Program-made: the position numbers and the translations under genes | The notes under the pieces: generated by a model | Seen by the model: the letters and a program-made list of their open reading frames with translations, nothing else | What the model was told of the DNA's origin: nothing | The model's database searches: none | Shown: positions 47,352 through 60,749 of the stretch, piece after piece | How positions within the stretch are numbered: position 1 is the stretch's first letter | How the letters are laid out: the number at the start of each line of letters is the position of its first letter | Assembly: GCA_963693305.1 (NCBI GenBank) | Contig: OY855916.1 | Span: 3,733,001 to 3,797,000 of the forward strand | Direction: 5' to 3' | Length of the DNA stretch: 64,000 bases | Source: Meandrina meandrites | Taxonomy: Eukaryota; Cnidaria; Anthozoa; Scleractinia; Meandrinidae

Positions 47352-47431
47352 TAGCGCCTGCGTGCAGACGTCTCCATTTCCTTTGCTTCACGCATGAAGC
47401 AAAGGAAATGGAGACGTCTGCACGCAGGCTA
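47352..47431. mobile_element. 80-bp hAT-like hairpin MITE
   Basis: The insert is an almost perfect hairpin. The left arm TAGCGCCTGCGTGCAGACGT continues to about 47390, and the right arm is its complement with two bases fewer. It is flanked by an 8-bp duplication TCAGTGGC (47344-47351, 47432-47439). U1 has a single TCAGTGGC at 5931-5938 and no insert. An 8-bp duplication and TAG-type ends fit hAT elements. Confidence 0.9.
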
Positions 47432-47520
47432 TCAGTGGCGAGCTGATCAATTATTTGTCGATGGCTGAGGCAAATAATTGATCTGCGAGACACCGACAAA
47501 TCACGATATTTTGCGAAAAC

Positions 47521-48030
47521 CGAGTGGACACGAGAGAATTCGATCAAGTTAGTCTAAATATATGCGTGAGAATTTAGTTATGTCATATCGACCATATCTT
47601 TTGTCTTTTTGTTTTTCTATTTAACAATTAGATTATGAGCTCGAGATTTCTATGAGGTGATAGTTGATGAGACCGCAGGCCTCATCAACTATCACCTCAT
47701 AGAAATTGAGAGCGAATAATCTAATTGTTTTAGTAGAATTCTAACTGAAATAAACGCAAATAATGGTTTCTAATTATTTTTCTACGCATTATCGAACTAT
47801 TAAAAGCTTTAACAAAATCGCACGCATTGAATTGTCCTTGGTAAATTAGCAGTTGTTTACACGCGTGCACCCGTTTTTCAATAATTTCAAGCTTTTAAAG
47901 TCAAGAAACTGCTAATGTCCTTCTTTTAGTCTTCTCGGGACGCGTTTATTGTTTTTGAATTAGTCGAGAGAATCAAGAAATCGGTCATTAATATTATTGT
48001 GGAACCAATAAAATGTTTCTTGTGAACACC
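47521..48030. mobile_element. 500-bp insertion with 50-bp-arm hairpin
   Basis: U1 reads AAACCGAG followed directly by TTCAATAATTG (about 6015-6030). U4 has 510 bp between these flanks, with ACCGAG repeated at the right. Inside, 47621-47731 is a long inverted repeat (AACAATTAGATTATGAGCTC...GTTGATGAG mirrored by CTCATCAAC...AATAATCTAATTGTTT) around the loop ACCGCAGGC. Confidence 0.65.
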
Positions 48031-48137
48031 GAGCTCAATAATTGTTTTATCATTCGATCACTAAATTTGTTTTGCACAATTACCTTCGGGAACCGTGAAC
48101 CATTCCGTACTGAAGCAAAACAGAATAAAAGCCTAAT

Positions 48138-48361
48138 ACCTGATTCACACCAACAAAACAGTTAAACCAGGTTTAAGAAAATGAAAATCAGCTATTAATT
48201 ATTATTATTAGCAACAGACAACTGAGAGACTAAAGTTTACATAGGGTTCAAGTATGCTCTAACTTGTGCTTTCATTGTGCTAAATTTGAAGTGGATAAAC
48301 ATCAGTCAGCAACTTCCATGAAGAAAACAACATTTAAACATGTTTAAGCTTTGGTGTGAAT
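48138..48361. mobile_element. MITE with ATTCACACCAA termini, copy 2
   Basis: Inverted ends ATTCACACCAACAAAACAG and AAGCTTTGGTGTGAAT; opposite orientation to 10515-10712. U1 (about 6115-6130) shows AAAAGCCTAAGC unbroken. Here AAAAGCCTAA and AAAAGTCTAA flank the element, consistent with a target duplication of about 10 bp. Confidence 0.8.
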
Positions 48362-50793
48362 AAAAGTCTAAGCTTAACTTCGCCTTCCATGATATTATAC
48401 GAGCTGGTTCTAATCCAATTCACGTTCTTTCAGACGTTACATTAATACATCGAGGAAAATTTTCGTTGCCTTCTCTGTATTCCCGCTGTTTCTGCGGGTC
48501 TCGTTGACACAATCGAACGCTTTCCCATTTCTCTGGAAAATGAGCGGCCATTTTTTCTTAGAATTGGACACAACTACGCATGAGCAGAATATCATTTGAA
48601 GCAAAATCATGGTTGGACGGTTATGCGCACGAGCAGATGATAATAAGTTTTGATTGCAGCTGTTTATAAAGTTTGGCCTGTAGAATATCAATCTTGATTG
48701 GTCAAAAACATCTGCTGCTTCTTATTAAAATCTTAAAAAGTTAATTTTTAAACAACGCTTTGCTTAACAATAAATTCAACGCAAAAGATTACCTTGGAAG
48801 CGTCGCTCTTAACAAAGAGTAATGTCATCATACGATAAAAGATTAGCATATTTTCTTTATCTATTAATTTGCAAAAGAAAAATTCCGAGAATCCCATAAA
48901 TTTGCAATTGGCTTGAATAATATTCTTTTTAAAAAGTAGAGCTATAAGACTTAAAAAATAACTCAAGTTAAAAAACAAAAACATTAAACATTTCCTAAAA
49001 AATTTCCCAGAACCTCCAGTCTCTATCATCAATCCTTCGCTCAGATCCGGGGCTCAGGTGCGAACAAAAGCATTAAGGTGTGTGACCGTTTTTCCAAGAA
49101 AACTCTGGCACTATTAGCAAACGAAGGAAAGTGGCTGGTTGTTACAGCGCATTAAACTGACTTAAGGAGTACTGGTCACCTTCGTCTTCTGATGTCCCTC
49201 GAGTTAAAAACTTGACTTAAAAGCAAAGCATGCATATGGCGATTACAGTGTGAACCGCGTCACTTGCATGCCTGATGCTATATCGGCACAATATTTCATG
49301 TGATTTATAAGTTTCTTGTATGTTAATGTACACTGAGTAGAATACTTCTTCTTGCAATTGTAGCATGGGTCTGTTTGACAGCTCGGTGAAACATCAGTAG
49401 CATTCTATGGTAACGAATAAACTACATTGCATAATATGGGCGTACCAACAAGTCGGCTCATAAAAACTAGAACGGAAAGAAGAAAGAAAATTGCCGAAAG
49501 CGGCTCCCGCTAGCAGGGTCTCGCGACCGTTATCGGTTTATGTCTGATTTTTGATAGTCGAGCGAATCCTGCATATTATTTTTAAAATTCGTGCTCTTAA
49601 TTTCGATGGAATGCACCCTTAGCTCTTAATATCTAGCCAAGTTACTATAGACAGATATTTTTTTTATGGCAGACTCAAAACGCGCTGCCATTTTGTCATT
49701 TTCCAGCGTTTTCCATGGTCCTCTTTTCGCTTATCTCGATCGACGGATCCCGCAAAGTGCTAAGCGATCGATTGCTTGCACCCTGTCCACTCTAGTCAAA
49801 GCCACTTTTTTTCAGCAATTGAGCCAAACGTGCCAGCCCGTTTGGTATACACGATACCAAGTGCCATATTTTGTTTTGTTTCAGTGTGTATTTACTCTAA
49901 AGATCTAGATGGTCTACATGGTTTGCACCTGCCCGCTAGTGCTACGAACGTGTATGGAGACACAGCTACTTGTAGGCCAAGATCTAAAATGTTACGCGCA
50001 CATTTTGATAGCAACGACGGTGCCGGACCCCGTCATATGTGAGTCGAGTTTGTTGTTGGTTCTTGTCCTTGCTCCGATGTTTTTTCTCTGGATTCTCCGC
50101 TTTTCATCCTTCCACAAAAACCAACATTTCTTAATTGCAATTCGATCTTTCACAGGGCTCCGTTAATAACACACCCTTCGCACTAATGGGTTATCCCGTC
50201 TAAATGTTCGAAATTTCTACTTTATTTTATGTGTTGAACGAAGCAGAAAATCGTCTGACCTTTTTTACGAGCAGAAATTTATGTGATGATTCGCCTGTCT
50301 GACTCCAGTGACTCTCGCTCTTCTTCAGTCGCTCTGTCTGGTTTTGTTCGCTCTGTCTGCTTTTCGTTTCTTTGACAAAAAATAACGTCCAGCTGAAATT
50401 GAAACACAAATATTACTTTCGACGTTGCAGTAACGATTTCAATAAATTACTTCAATGATATTGGTAGAGAAAAACAGATTTTACCCTAACCTGCGCTGCT
50501 TCGTTGCACAGTACTTGACTTCCGCGTTTATTTTAGTTTTGGGTGCGATCGATGGCAACAACCTTTTTTAGTGAATTCAAATACCAGGGTGACGTCACAA
50601 TTTATAGAAAACTTAAAACAACAAGGGACCGCAAACAACGATGTTGCTAACGTAGGATCTACAAGAGATCTAATCAGCTGAAAAAAATGAAATCACATCG
50701 CAAACAAGCAACACAGAAAGGCTGATACTATGTGAAATAGTAGAATTTGTGAGACACCAACACGACTAGAAACGATTAAGCAGGGTTGTCCAC

Positions 50794-51022
50794 GGCAACC
50801 GCTGAAGCTGTTTCTTCCTTTTTGGGATCTTTTCATATGCAAATGTCATGAAGCTGTTTTTAATGATAATGCTCGGCAACCGCTGAAGCTGTTTCTTCCT
50901 TTTTGGGATCTTTTCATATGCAAATGTCATGAAGCTGTTTTTAATGATAATGCTCCGCAATAGCCTCCATTGTAAGCTACTTGTAGTTCCAGACCAATAC
51001 CGAGAATACGGAAATGGCCTAT
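50794..51022. mobile_element. rearranged MITE with an 81-bp internal duplication
   Basis: A segment of 81 bp starting CGGCAACCGCTGAAGCTG is repeated at once (50794 and 50875). The right part (TAGCCTCCATTGTAAGCTA..CCAATACCGAGAATACGGAA..GGCCTA) matches the end of the 1009-1180 MITE. So this is a longer or rearranged relative of that family with a local tandem duplication. Confidence 0.65.
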
Positions 51023-51960
51023 TTTTTTGGAAAACGTTACACAAACAAGGCCGCATTTTTACTGAGGCAGTATCAGAAAAAAAACTTCTTTCATGTTTAT
51101 TTTTTCAATGCATAGCCTCTAACAGCAACCCTAAATATATGAAATAATTCAAACTTTTTACCGAGGCAAGTTCTTCGGCTCGCCTGTTGCTAGCTATCAG
51201 AGCTATAGCTACGGCCCTAGAAAATCCAAAGTCAGGTAAGTCAAGCAAAAAGCGCACTTGTTTTGAAAGCAAGTTCCTAGGCCAGAATCTCGATCGCAAT
51301 CGCCGCCATATTTGTTGTGACACCGTAGCAGGTTTTTTTTTTTTGCTTCAAGTGCTGACAGGTTCATTTCTCTACCTGTTTCTTTGTTTTGATTGGCCAG
51401 ATGTGGTGGCTGTGTTGCCGCCCTCTGCGTAACTCCTCCCCATGCGTTCCTCCTTGGTTGCTGGTGCGCCTGTTGCATTTCTAAGCCCAGCTGCCATTCT
51501 TGGATTTCCCACCTTTTCCTTTTATTTCACCGATGAAATGCAACGGCTCCTCACCCGGCATGGGGGACGAGGCAGCCGGGTGAGACAGTCGGCAGGTCCT
51601 GACCTACTGATAGCGTGGCTGAACCGAAAGGCATTTCAGTTTAAACTACACAAATGACAGATAAGCCACCATCTTGAAAATAAACGGCGCTTGTTCGGCT
51701 TGTATTGTACTGCGTCTTAATGAAGGACGCAGTAGAAAAGGTGAGCGTTACCTCTCTTTAAAGTCTTTTCTATAGCCTTTGATTTTAATTTACCTTTTTG
51801 TCAGTCATCATGGGTCTTCATGGTTCACGCGTCTCTATTGCTTTGCAGAAAAGAGGCGGTACACTACATTGTGCGCAGTGAAAGTGTGACATTTTTTGTT
51901 TAGAAACAGAGAGAGACTCACTTAACGGTACATCCTTTAGTCTGCCATGACAAATCGTTG

Positions 51961-53048
51961 CCAAAAAAAAAAACGGCTGGTGGGGCCCAGTCTTTCCCTT
52001 CACTCGTTTATTTGCTTCAGTTTACCAAGTCTACATGTTTTGCAAAATTTAAACTCTGTGAAATTGCTACATGTAAATAAAGGGGCACATTCAATGTAAC
52101 ATGATATGGGTTTAGGGATTGGTGGGTGCTGAAATGGTGGGGAGGGAGGTCAGGTTTACTTTTCATCACAGGTTTTATAATCCAAAACCTAACAGAACCT
52201 TCAAGGTTCTTGGTGTTATGGATGTGGTTTCTTCAAATGATGTAAAACAAAACCTTAAATAAACAACCACAGAACAATAGCTAGCAAAAAAAAATAGTTT
52301 CTGCAACACCCTACATAGATCTACACCCCATCCTACCCTATCCTATTTTTCGTGATATTAAGAATTAAAATTGCTGTTATCAACCAAAAACAGTGAACAA
52401 CCATTCAAACTCTCTAGGAAGATAATCCCTAAGAAAAGCCTAGAGCCATGTGAATAAAATAATTATTTTATTTATCATATTTATCAAAAATTCATGTTAC
52501 AAATTACATCACACAAACTAAACAATAATATTAATAGAGTTAGAAAAATACTTATAACTAATTATTTTGCACTGATAAACTACTAAAATAATCATGATGA
52601 CCATTGAAATAATTATAATTTAATTTACAAATTTATCCTATGGATATTAAATATTCCTAGTTCATTGTTTGACAGCGATCTGCTGAAAGCTGTGTCTGTA
52701 ATTTCCCACTTAATTTTTAAATATTTCCCAGTTCTTTACGAATGACATTTGACAAATCTGTCACTTAAATACATTTTAAAATTTGAAACTAGTGTAAACA
52801 TCAATTACATTTTTACTTTATTATTTTTTATTTTTTGTAGTACAATGCTCGCCATTCTTACATTGGTATCCCTATAACATTGTTACAGGCGTGGGGATTC
52901 AGACCTCTTTCCACTGTTTTATGGAGATCGGTCAACATACTGGCGCACCCGGGTGCTAAACTGAATCATTACGGTAATCAGAACATGGTCACCATATTTT
53001 CTGAATCCACACCTGTGACAGTTACTTTTCACTACAAACAGAAACTTA
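51961..53048. other. AT-rich intergenic stretch, nothing recognised
   Basis: AT-rich sequence after the end of the tandem array. No ORF above chance, no TIRs and no similarity to the units were seen. Confidence 0.5.
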
Positions 53049-53224
53049 TAGCCCAATTTCAATATATTTTATTAAGATTCAGCCTAAAACATTGTTTTAT
53101 TTCTATTAGACCTCAGTTCGAGGCTCCAGGGAATAAACTATAGAGTTTATGGGGTTTATTCCCTGGAGCCTTGTAGTGATTTCTATTGCTTTTGGTGGAA
53201 TATTAAAATATCGAAATTGGGCTA
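53049..53224. mobile_element. hairpin MITE, TAGCCCAATTTC termini
   Basis: The ends TAGCCCAATTTC and GAAATTGGGCTA are inverted. At the centre GGCTCCAGGGAATAAACTAT is mirrored by the GTTTATTCCCTGGAGCC half (53123-53170). The ORFs on both strands here (53106-53411, 53149-53334) result from this symmetry. 53225-54190 shows nothing else that I can name. Confidence 0.75.
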
Positions 53225-54190
53225 TCAATATTCTTGTTACGTTTGCCATACATTTATTCTTACTAGTTCTGAGAATTTGTTGGTACATCAACAGTATCCT
53301 GAAGTTGATCATTTTCTGTATTCTCATCACATGATTTCTTAACAGTGCATTGACAATGTAAGGAGAAATAAGATTTTTATCATTTTTCAAAACTTTATCG
53401 GCATGGAACAAATACTGACTAGTAGGAAAGATAAATTAAATGCGCCAAGACAGTACAAAAATCATCTGACAATTGATTTACAAAATTAAATAAATATCAT
53501 TTATCCTATACATTTTTCACATTCAAACAATGTTCTAACTCGGCTGTCACGTTTTACAAATGAAGTTATTTGTTGATTTTTGTGGCTTTCTTAAAACTTC
53601 CATTTTACAGCACTGTAAATATTTATTATCTCTTGAGTTCATGAATGGCACACCAAACTCTAACTTAAATACATTTAAAGATGATTTCCAGTCCGTACTG
53701 TGCAATCTCCGACTGCAATGTTTACAGCGTATGTGAGCCTCACACCAAAGAATGTTTACTGGCAAAGATAAAAATTCTGGAACAAACATACCTTTTCCTT
53801 GATTAGTAGCACTAGATGTCCTTGCAAAACAATAATAAAGAGTAGAGGAACATCCACGCTATTCAAAAACGACGTTTCAGCTTATCAATCATTTGTGAAT
53901 GAAACAACCCATAATGGCGGACTAAAAAACTTCATGTACGCTTTTACCGAAGTGTCACGTCAGCAATGAATTGAAAACAAAAATGAAAACAAACCCCGTG
54001 ACTGTGCAGTATGGACTGGAAATCAGCTTTAAAATATTTTGATAACTCATGTTATCAAACAGTGCTATTTGTAAACATATTTACAGTATGATTAAAAATA
54101 TTGATACAACTGCAATAACAGAAAAATATTGCATGTATGATCATAATTATGAAAAATAGTGATATAAATTAAAGCTATTGCCTTGTACAA

Positions 54191-54379
54191 TGTGTGGTTC
54201 CAGAAAATATCCATACTCCCCCCACAGAAGGGATTGGAAATTCCGGGGAGGAGGGGGGGTCTCAAAGACCCAAAAATTTAAAGGAATGTATGAAGCTAAA
54301 TTGGAGTTTCCGGAGGGGTGGGGGGTCATAGGGCAAATCCCTTCCGTGGGGGGGTATGGATATTTTCTGGAACCACACA
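54191..54379. mobile_element. MITE with TGTGTGGTTCCAG termini, copy 1
   Basis: TGTGTGGTTCCAGAAAATAT and its complement form TIRs of about 30 bp with G/C-run interiors. The second copy, 59832-60022, is in the same orientation and about 95% identical by eye. No ORF. Confidence 0.85.
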
Positions 54380-54540
54380 ATGTGCAATACCACATGGTGA
54401 AGGTGATAAGCAGTCCATAAGTGATGCAAACTGTGTGTTGCTTTTTAGATTTGCAAAATGGATTCCCCAGCTTGTCATTTTACTTTTCCACGATGTCATT
54501 TCCAGACTGATAAGCAGTTTGTGCATTTGCCGTGTTGCCA

Positions 54541-55434
54541 TGGTCAAGTAAAGAAAAAATGCCAGAAAGGTTCTATCATAACCTGGAAAAATCTTAGTGC
54601 GACACATTCAGACTGTTGGTCCCCGTTAGTCTTTCTTTGTCAAAAGCTTTTGTGGTCAAGTAAATAAAAAATGCCAGAAAGGTTCTATCATAACCTGGAA
54701 AAATCTTAGTGCGACACATTCAGACTGTTGGTCCCTGTTAGTCTTTCTTTGTCAAAAGCTTTTGTGGTCAAGTAAATAAAAAATGCCAGAAAGGTTCTAT
54801 CATAACCTAGAAAAATCTTAGTGCGACACATTCAGACTGTTGGTCCCCGTTAGTCTTTCTTTGTCAAAAGCTTTTGTGGTCAAGTAAATAAAAAATGCCA
54901 GAAAGGTTCTATCATAACCTAGAAAAATCTTAGTGCGACACATTCAGACTGTTGGTCCCTGTTAGTCTTTCTTTGTCAAAAGCTTTTGTGGTCAAGTAAA
55001 TAAAAAATGCCAGAAAGGTTCTATCATAACCTAGAAAAATCTTAGTGCGACACATTCAGACTGTTGGTCCCTGTTAGTCTTTCTTTGTCAAAAGCTTTTG
55101 TGGTCAAGTAAATAAAAAATGCCAGAAAGGTTCTATCATAACCTAGAAAAATCTTAGTGCGACACATTCAGACTGTTGGTCCCTGTTAGTCTTTCTTTGT
55201 CAAAAGCTTTTGTGGTCAAGTAAATAAAAAATGCCAGAAAGGTTCTATCATAACCTGGAAAAATCTTAGTGCGACACATTCAGACTGTTGGTCCCTGTTA
55301 GTCTTTCTTTGTCAAAAGCTTTTGTGGTCAAGTAAATAATAAAATACCAGAAAGGTTTTGCATGACCTGGAAGAATCTAAGTGCGACACATTCAGACTAC
55401 TGACTGGTCCCTGTTAGTCTTTCTTTGTTGAAAG
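54541..55434. repeat. 113-bp tandem array overlapping the 3' end of a gene
   Basis: Seven near-identical units and a diverged eighth begin at about 54541, 54652, 54764, 54877, 54990, 55103, 55216 and 55329. Each has TGGTCAAGTAAATAAAAAAT, CCAGAAAGGTTCTATCATAA and GTTAGTCTTTCTTTGTC. The last unit runs over the stop codon and last codons of the 55414-57374 gene, so TTAGTCTTTCTTTG in every unit is a copy of that gene's end. Confidence 0.9.
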
Positions 55435-57374
55435 TTGTTCTTTGTGATGGTAAATGTTGTAAATCACTAAGAGTGAAAATGTAGAACCAAGTGAAAGAAA
55501 GGGAGAAAGAAATATGAACACGAGAGATGCTAAGAAACCTAAACTCTTGGAATGGTACAAAATATATAATATCAAACTAAGGAAACAGAACATTAGATCA
55601 TATGAAATACCATGAATCAAACTGCGATGTGCAAAATTTGTACTTCCTTCATCTGTTATTACTTGCACACTCTGGTACCAGTGATATCCTGTTGTTAATA
55701 CAGCAAGTCCGCAGTAAAGTGGTAATGGCATAAAATGGTCGTCGTCACTCTTGATTGGAGTTGTTGGAATCAAACAAGGCAGAAATAGAACAAAACGGAG
55801 CAACCAAAGATAGAGCATGACCTCTTCCTCTTTTGAGCACGACAGCGATACTGCAAACCAGAATGAAAGCCAGAGGCAAATCCCTAGGACATCCATTCCC
55901 CACGTGGGTACCCTCAGGGCTTCAGACTTCATCCTTGTTTGGTCTTGCATGACACAATGGTATCGTAACAGAAATAGTGGGAATGCAAGATTCAGGGCCC
56001 CGCCCAATGCCAGCCATGAATATGCACACAGTTCAAGAGTAGACATCTTGGCGAGGCGTGATCTGATGTTGATAAAGAGTATGAAAGGAAGGAGAAGAGA
56101 CATCAGTTGAGAATAACACCAGTAGTCCAGCGCTGAGTCTGTCATAAATCTTTGAATCTACATGTAAGAAAACACACAATGTTAGATAAATGCATGTGAA
56201 AGGGATGACAAGTGATGCGTTCATAACTGGAAAAAAGGCAGGAAATCACAGCTAGGTACACTAGGGCTGTCAGTAGAGGCTGGGGAATTTCCCCAGCTAC
56301 TATGAGTTTGAGCCCTAGCTACTTTGAAACAAAAACCACTGGAAAGTGAAAAGTATATCATATCGTTCCCCAGCTACATTTTTTCACTTTCCCTGCTGAC
56401 TTAAAAATTAGTGACAACCCTGGATCTCCTGTGGTTAATGTGCAGACTACTTGTATTTACTTCATATTTTGATGGGCTCACTGGATTGTCTGTTTCTGTT
56501 GTAATTGGCCAGAGCGTTTTACTTTGGTTTTGGTTTACAACACTCATTTGAAAACTGCTCTATAACATTGACAAATGCCTCTATTTTGACAAAAACTTAA
56601 ATGATAAAACAGTAACCTAGACTTCTTAAACACCCCTCCCCTCCCCCTAAAACATATGCACAATACAATATATAAATCTTTAACTTAACACCCTACCCCC
56701 ACTCCCCTGTTGTTCGGTGAAAGTGCACTCCCAAAAATACATATCCTGCAAATTACCAAAACAATTTATCTATCCTTGTTAGAGTATACACTCACCCTCC
56801 CCTGGAATGGGGATAAAATGTCAGGTTTAAACACTCCTTACTTTAATATGGATCGGGGGGGGGGGGAGGGGTAAATTTGCTTTTCTGGGAGGGGACATGT
56901 ATGAAGCCAGATTTGTTCTACGTTTGTGGTTTTATAGTAGCCCCTCCCCCAGTCAAACTCAAGGCACACACAAAATGCAGGGATATCAACCCTGGCGCAG
57001 TGTAACATAATTTTGCATAAAACCACAAGTCATGTCAATGACCAGCTAATGAAGGGTTGGGCACAATATTGGCTCATCTGCCGGCCAACGACACCAAATA
57101 TTTACTCACTCACCTTGTTACCCCTCGGTTCCATGTTCGTAAGCCATGTTATCAAATCGGGATGATTTTTAGCATCGCTGATGAAGTTTAGGAGGGTTTT
57201 TAAGAATCCAAACAAGAGAAATGAACCGGCGATTAAAAATATGAACAAATTCTGCGATCGTGAGTGTAGGCAATCACGCGAAACCTTCAAACATACGTAA
57301 ACAAAACTCCAGCAAACGCTTGTACCGTATAGAAGGGTTTGAATCTGCTCTGCTAGCATCCACACATCCATCAT
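55414..57374 (-). CDS. multi-pass membrane protein of unknown family, two exons
   Basis: Exon 1 is 57114-57374 (87 codons, ATG at 57374) and ends AACAAG before the donor GTGAGT. Exon 2 is 55414-56157, starting after ATGTAG and in phase 0, so the 334-residue reading frame joins cleanly across a 956-bp intron. The product has about eight or nine hydrophobic segments: one near residues 43-64 (LFIFLIAGSFLLFGFLKTLL) and others in exon 2, including LSFWFAVSLS, LYLWLLRFVLFLPCLI, YCGLAVLTTGYHW, LMFCFLSLILYILY and a long C-terminal pair. It ends KEQLSTKKD. I do not recognise the family, and a transport or enzyme role is not inferred. It shares a 230-bp bidirectional promoter region with the YIPF5-like gene. 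Its 3' end has seeded the 113-bp array. Confidence 0.75.
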
Positions 57375-58390
<1,016 letters not shown>

Positions 58391-59831
58391 AACTTCGTCC
58401 AGAATTCCCAGGGTATCTTATCGATAATCAAACTTGATTGGACACTGTCAAAAAAATGTCCTTTGGTTGAGTTTGATTAGATTTCCCAGGAAGATGATCA
58501 AGATAACCAAGAACCTCTTTGAATTTGTGTTCAAATACTGTAAATACCATCCACTACTAAGCTTAGCACCTTTTCAATAGGAAATAATATTATATTTATG
58601 ATAATGATAACTTTATATTAAGAGTAAAGTATTTGGTCACCAAGTGCCACGAAGGGACACTGAAAATCGTAATAATTGTTATAGCAACATAAATTGCATT
58701 ACAAAGTTAATGCTAAGAGTCCCAGTAAAATCAACTGAGAAAAAAATATTTGTCTCAGAACTGCTAGGGCAAAAATCTGTAAATTTGTAGTCTGAAGAAA
58801 GTTTTCTAAGTTGCCTGCTATAAGCAGGTAATTATGTTACACTGACACTGTCCTTGAAATCAATCCAAACTTATTTATGAACAATTTAAAACAACAAAGC
58901 CAATTTTCTTTCCATGCTCTCTTAAGTTTAACCCACCCCATGCCTACACAGTAGATAAGGTGTGCTTGCCATACATTGTATGAAAATAACATGGCAGCCA
59001 TTTGAAGTTTGAATACAATCTCAATAATATTCAAATAGTGGCTGTAAATAGTCTGAAGACTAGAAAAGATGATATGTGGTGTTTGTTATGTAGTTGAATT
59101 ATTACAGTACAAGCCCAACACAAAACAATACCACCAGAAGAAGCCCAACATAACACAATAACAACACAGTATTCATGTATGATGAACAACTTGATATACA
59201 TATAACCAACAAAACTTGTGGTTCAGGCTATTCCTAAAGACTTGTTTCACATAAATGACAAACTCTGAAATAATGAATTACTAAGTATTTATTTTAAAAA
59301 ACCACTGATGGAATACATAAATTGAGATAATAAGGTGTTAATATTGTGTGACAAGATACATGTCATTGTCATGTCGCGTTATTTGCATGAGATATAGCCG
59401 TAGCAGAACAGAAAGTGTTCTATAAAATGACATTATTTAAAAGTCTGAACATAATAATACATGTAATAATAGTTACAAAAAAATATTTGTGTCACTATCA
59501 AGTTACAAAAACTCAAGTGGCCGGCAGTTTGGGAGAAAGACAATACTAAGCAGTGACAAATGTTACTGGAGGAGGGTGGGATGGGAAGTGAAGATGGCCC
59601 TTTTTTTGTTTGAAATAGGGGAGATCAGGAGAGGGGTGGGACCCTGCTTATTCCAATAAAGGGGGGGGGGGGGGGGGAGAGGGGGAGACTCTCTAGGCCT
59701 CTCCCCTAGAGCTGCCACTGCTCTGGGAATACAATCCACACTGAGGAAAGTGTTTCCTTTGCTAGCTTTATCAAGTTCTCTCAAAATTTCACGCATGTTT
59801 CTATATCTCGGAAACATGAAGAAAGTTATAA
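58391..59831. other. 3' flank of YIPF5-like gene, no further gene
   Basis: AT-rich; includes the presumed 3' UTR. A G17 run is at 59661-59677 and a short direct repeat (AAGCCCAACA...ACAATA) at 59110-59160. No clear AATAAA close to the stop was found. Confidence 0.4.
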
Positions 59832-60022
59832 TGTGTGGTTCCAGAAAATATCCATACTCCCCCCACAGAAGGGATTGGAAATTCCGGGGAGGAGGGGGGG
59901 TCTTGAAGAGCCAAAAATTTAAAGCAATGTATGAAGCTAAATTTGGAATTTCCGGAGGGGTGGAGGGGTCATAGGGCAAATCCCTTCCGTCGGGGGGTAT
60001 GGATATTTTCTGGAACCACACA
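59832..60022. mobile_element. MITE with TGTGTGGTTCCAG termini, copy 2
   Basis: Same family, orientation and length as 54191-54379. TIRs TGTGTGGTTCCAGAAAATAT and complement. The flanking bases do not give a clear target duplication. Confidence 0.85.
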
Positions 60023-60593
60023 ATTATTATTTTTAGAAATATTGCACTTGTTTATTTCAATAATGTCAAAACAAATGATCATTGCTCATGCAAATAATTA
60101 AAAAGCCAATAGCAACACACATGCAAATAACTATTTTCAAGTATTATTTAGGAGATAAATTATACACAATATTTTTAACTGCCTTGTCAAGTTGACAGAC
60201 AGTTGGTAGATTTTGTGCTCATCTACATGTTGGCTGAGCTCATAAAATTAATGAACTAAAACAAATGAATTTCACTGTGTAAAATGTGTACCATCTGAAA
60301 TAGAGCAAAGCATAGATTGAAATAGAAATTCTCCTTATTGATTTCAAGTCATTTCTTTTTACCCTTTTAGCCCCAATATCCACATACAAATTCTCCCGAC
60401 TGATCTCCATACATTTTCTTATAGAATTACTTGGGAGAATTTGTTAAATGATCAAAACAATTTCCCTTTGGTTATCATTTTATTAATTCTCATAACCTTT
60501 CCTCTTGATTAAGTACTGATATTGTGAGGAGAAATTTGATGTTGGTCACTCTTGGGACTTGAAGAGTTAATGTTGGTGTTGAGAATGTGGGAA

Positions 60594-60745
60594 GTGCGGT
60601 GGCCAAATGGTTAGTGTGCTGAACTTTGTTTCATATGATCCAGCTTTGAGCCCTTGCTGGGGTGTTGCATTGTGCTCTTGAGCAAGACAATTAACTCTCA
60701 TAGTGCCTCGCTCTTTTCTTTCTTTGATTTCAGTTTACAGTGGGA
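60594..60745 (+). mobile_element. tRNA-derived SINE fragment
   Basis: GTGCGGTGGCCAAATGGTTA resembles a tRNA start with an A box, and GCTTTGAGCCC about 35 bp later resembles a B box. The following CTCTTGAGCAAGACAATTAACTC resembles the CTTGGGCAAG..ACTTAACC segment common to L2-dependent SINEs. It is followed by a pyrimidine-rich stretch. Too degenerate to be a working tRNA gene. Confidence 0.5.
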
Positions 60746-60749
60746 TAAA

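Larger units (their letters stand above)
42390..51960. repeat. segmental unit U4
   Basis: It follows GTAGTTTGCTTAA without the 11.5-kb insertion found after U1. It matches U2 from 42400 to 45100 and U1 from 44045 on (for example 46520-46760 with 3370-3610; 47200-47340 with 5755-5920; 48360-51960 with 6120-9760). Similarity ends near 51960, before the segment that closes the other units, so U4 is truncated and marks the end of the array. Stretches without listed features (44735-45980, 46275-47340, 48370-50790, 51025-51960) carry no ORF kept in frame between units. Confidence 0.75.

Noticed and set aside
53106..53411. Overlapping hydrophobic ORFs on both strands
   Set aside because: They arise from the hairpin MITE at 53049-53224.
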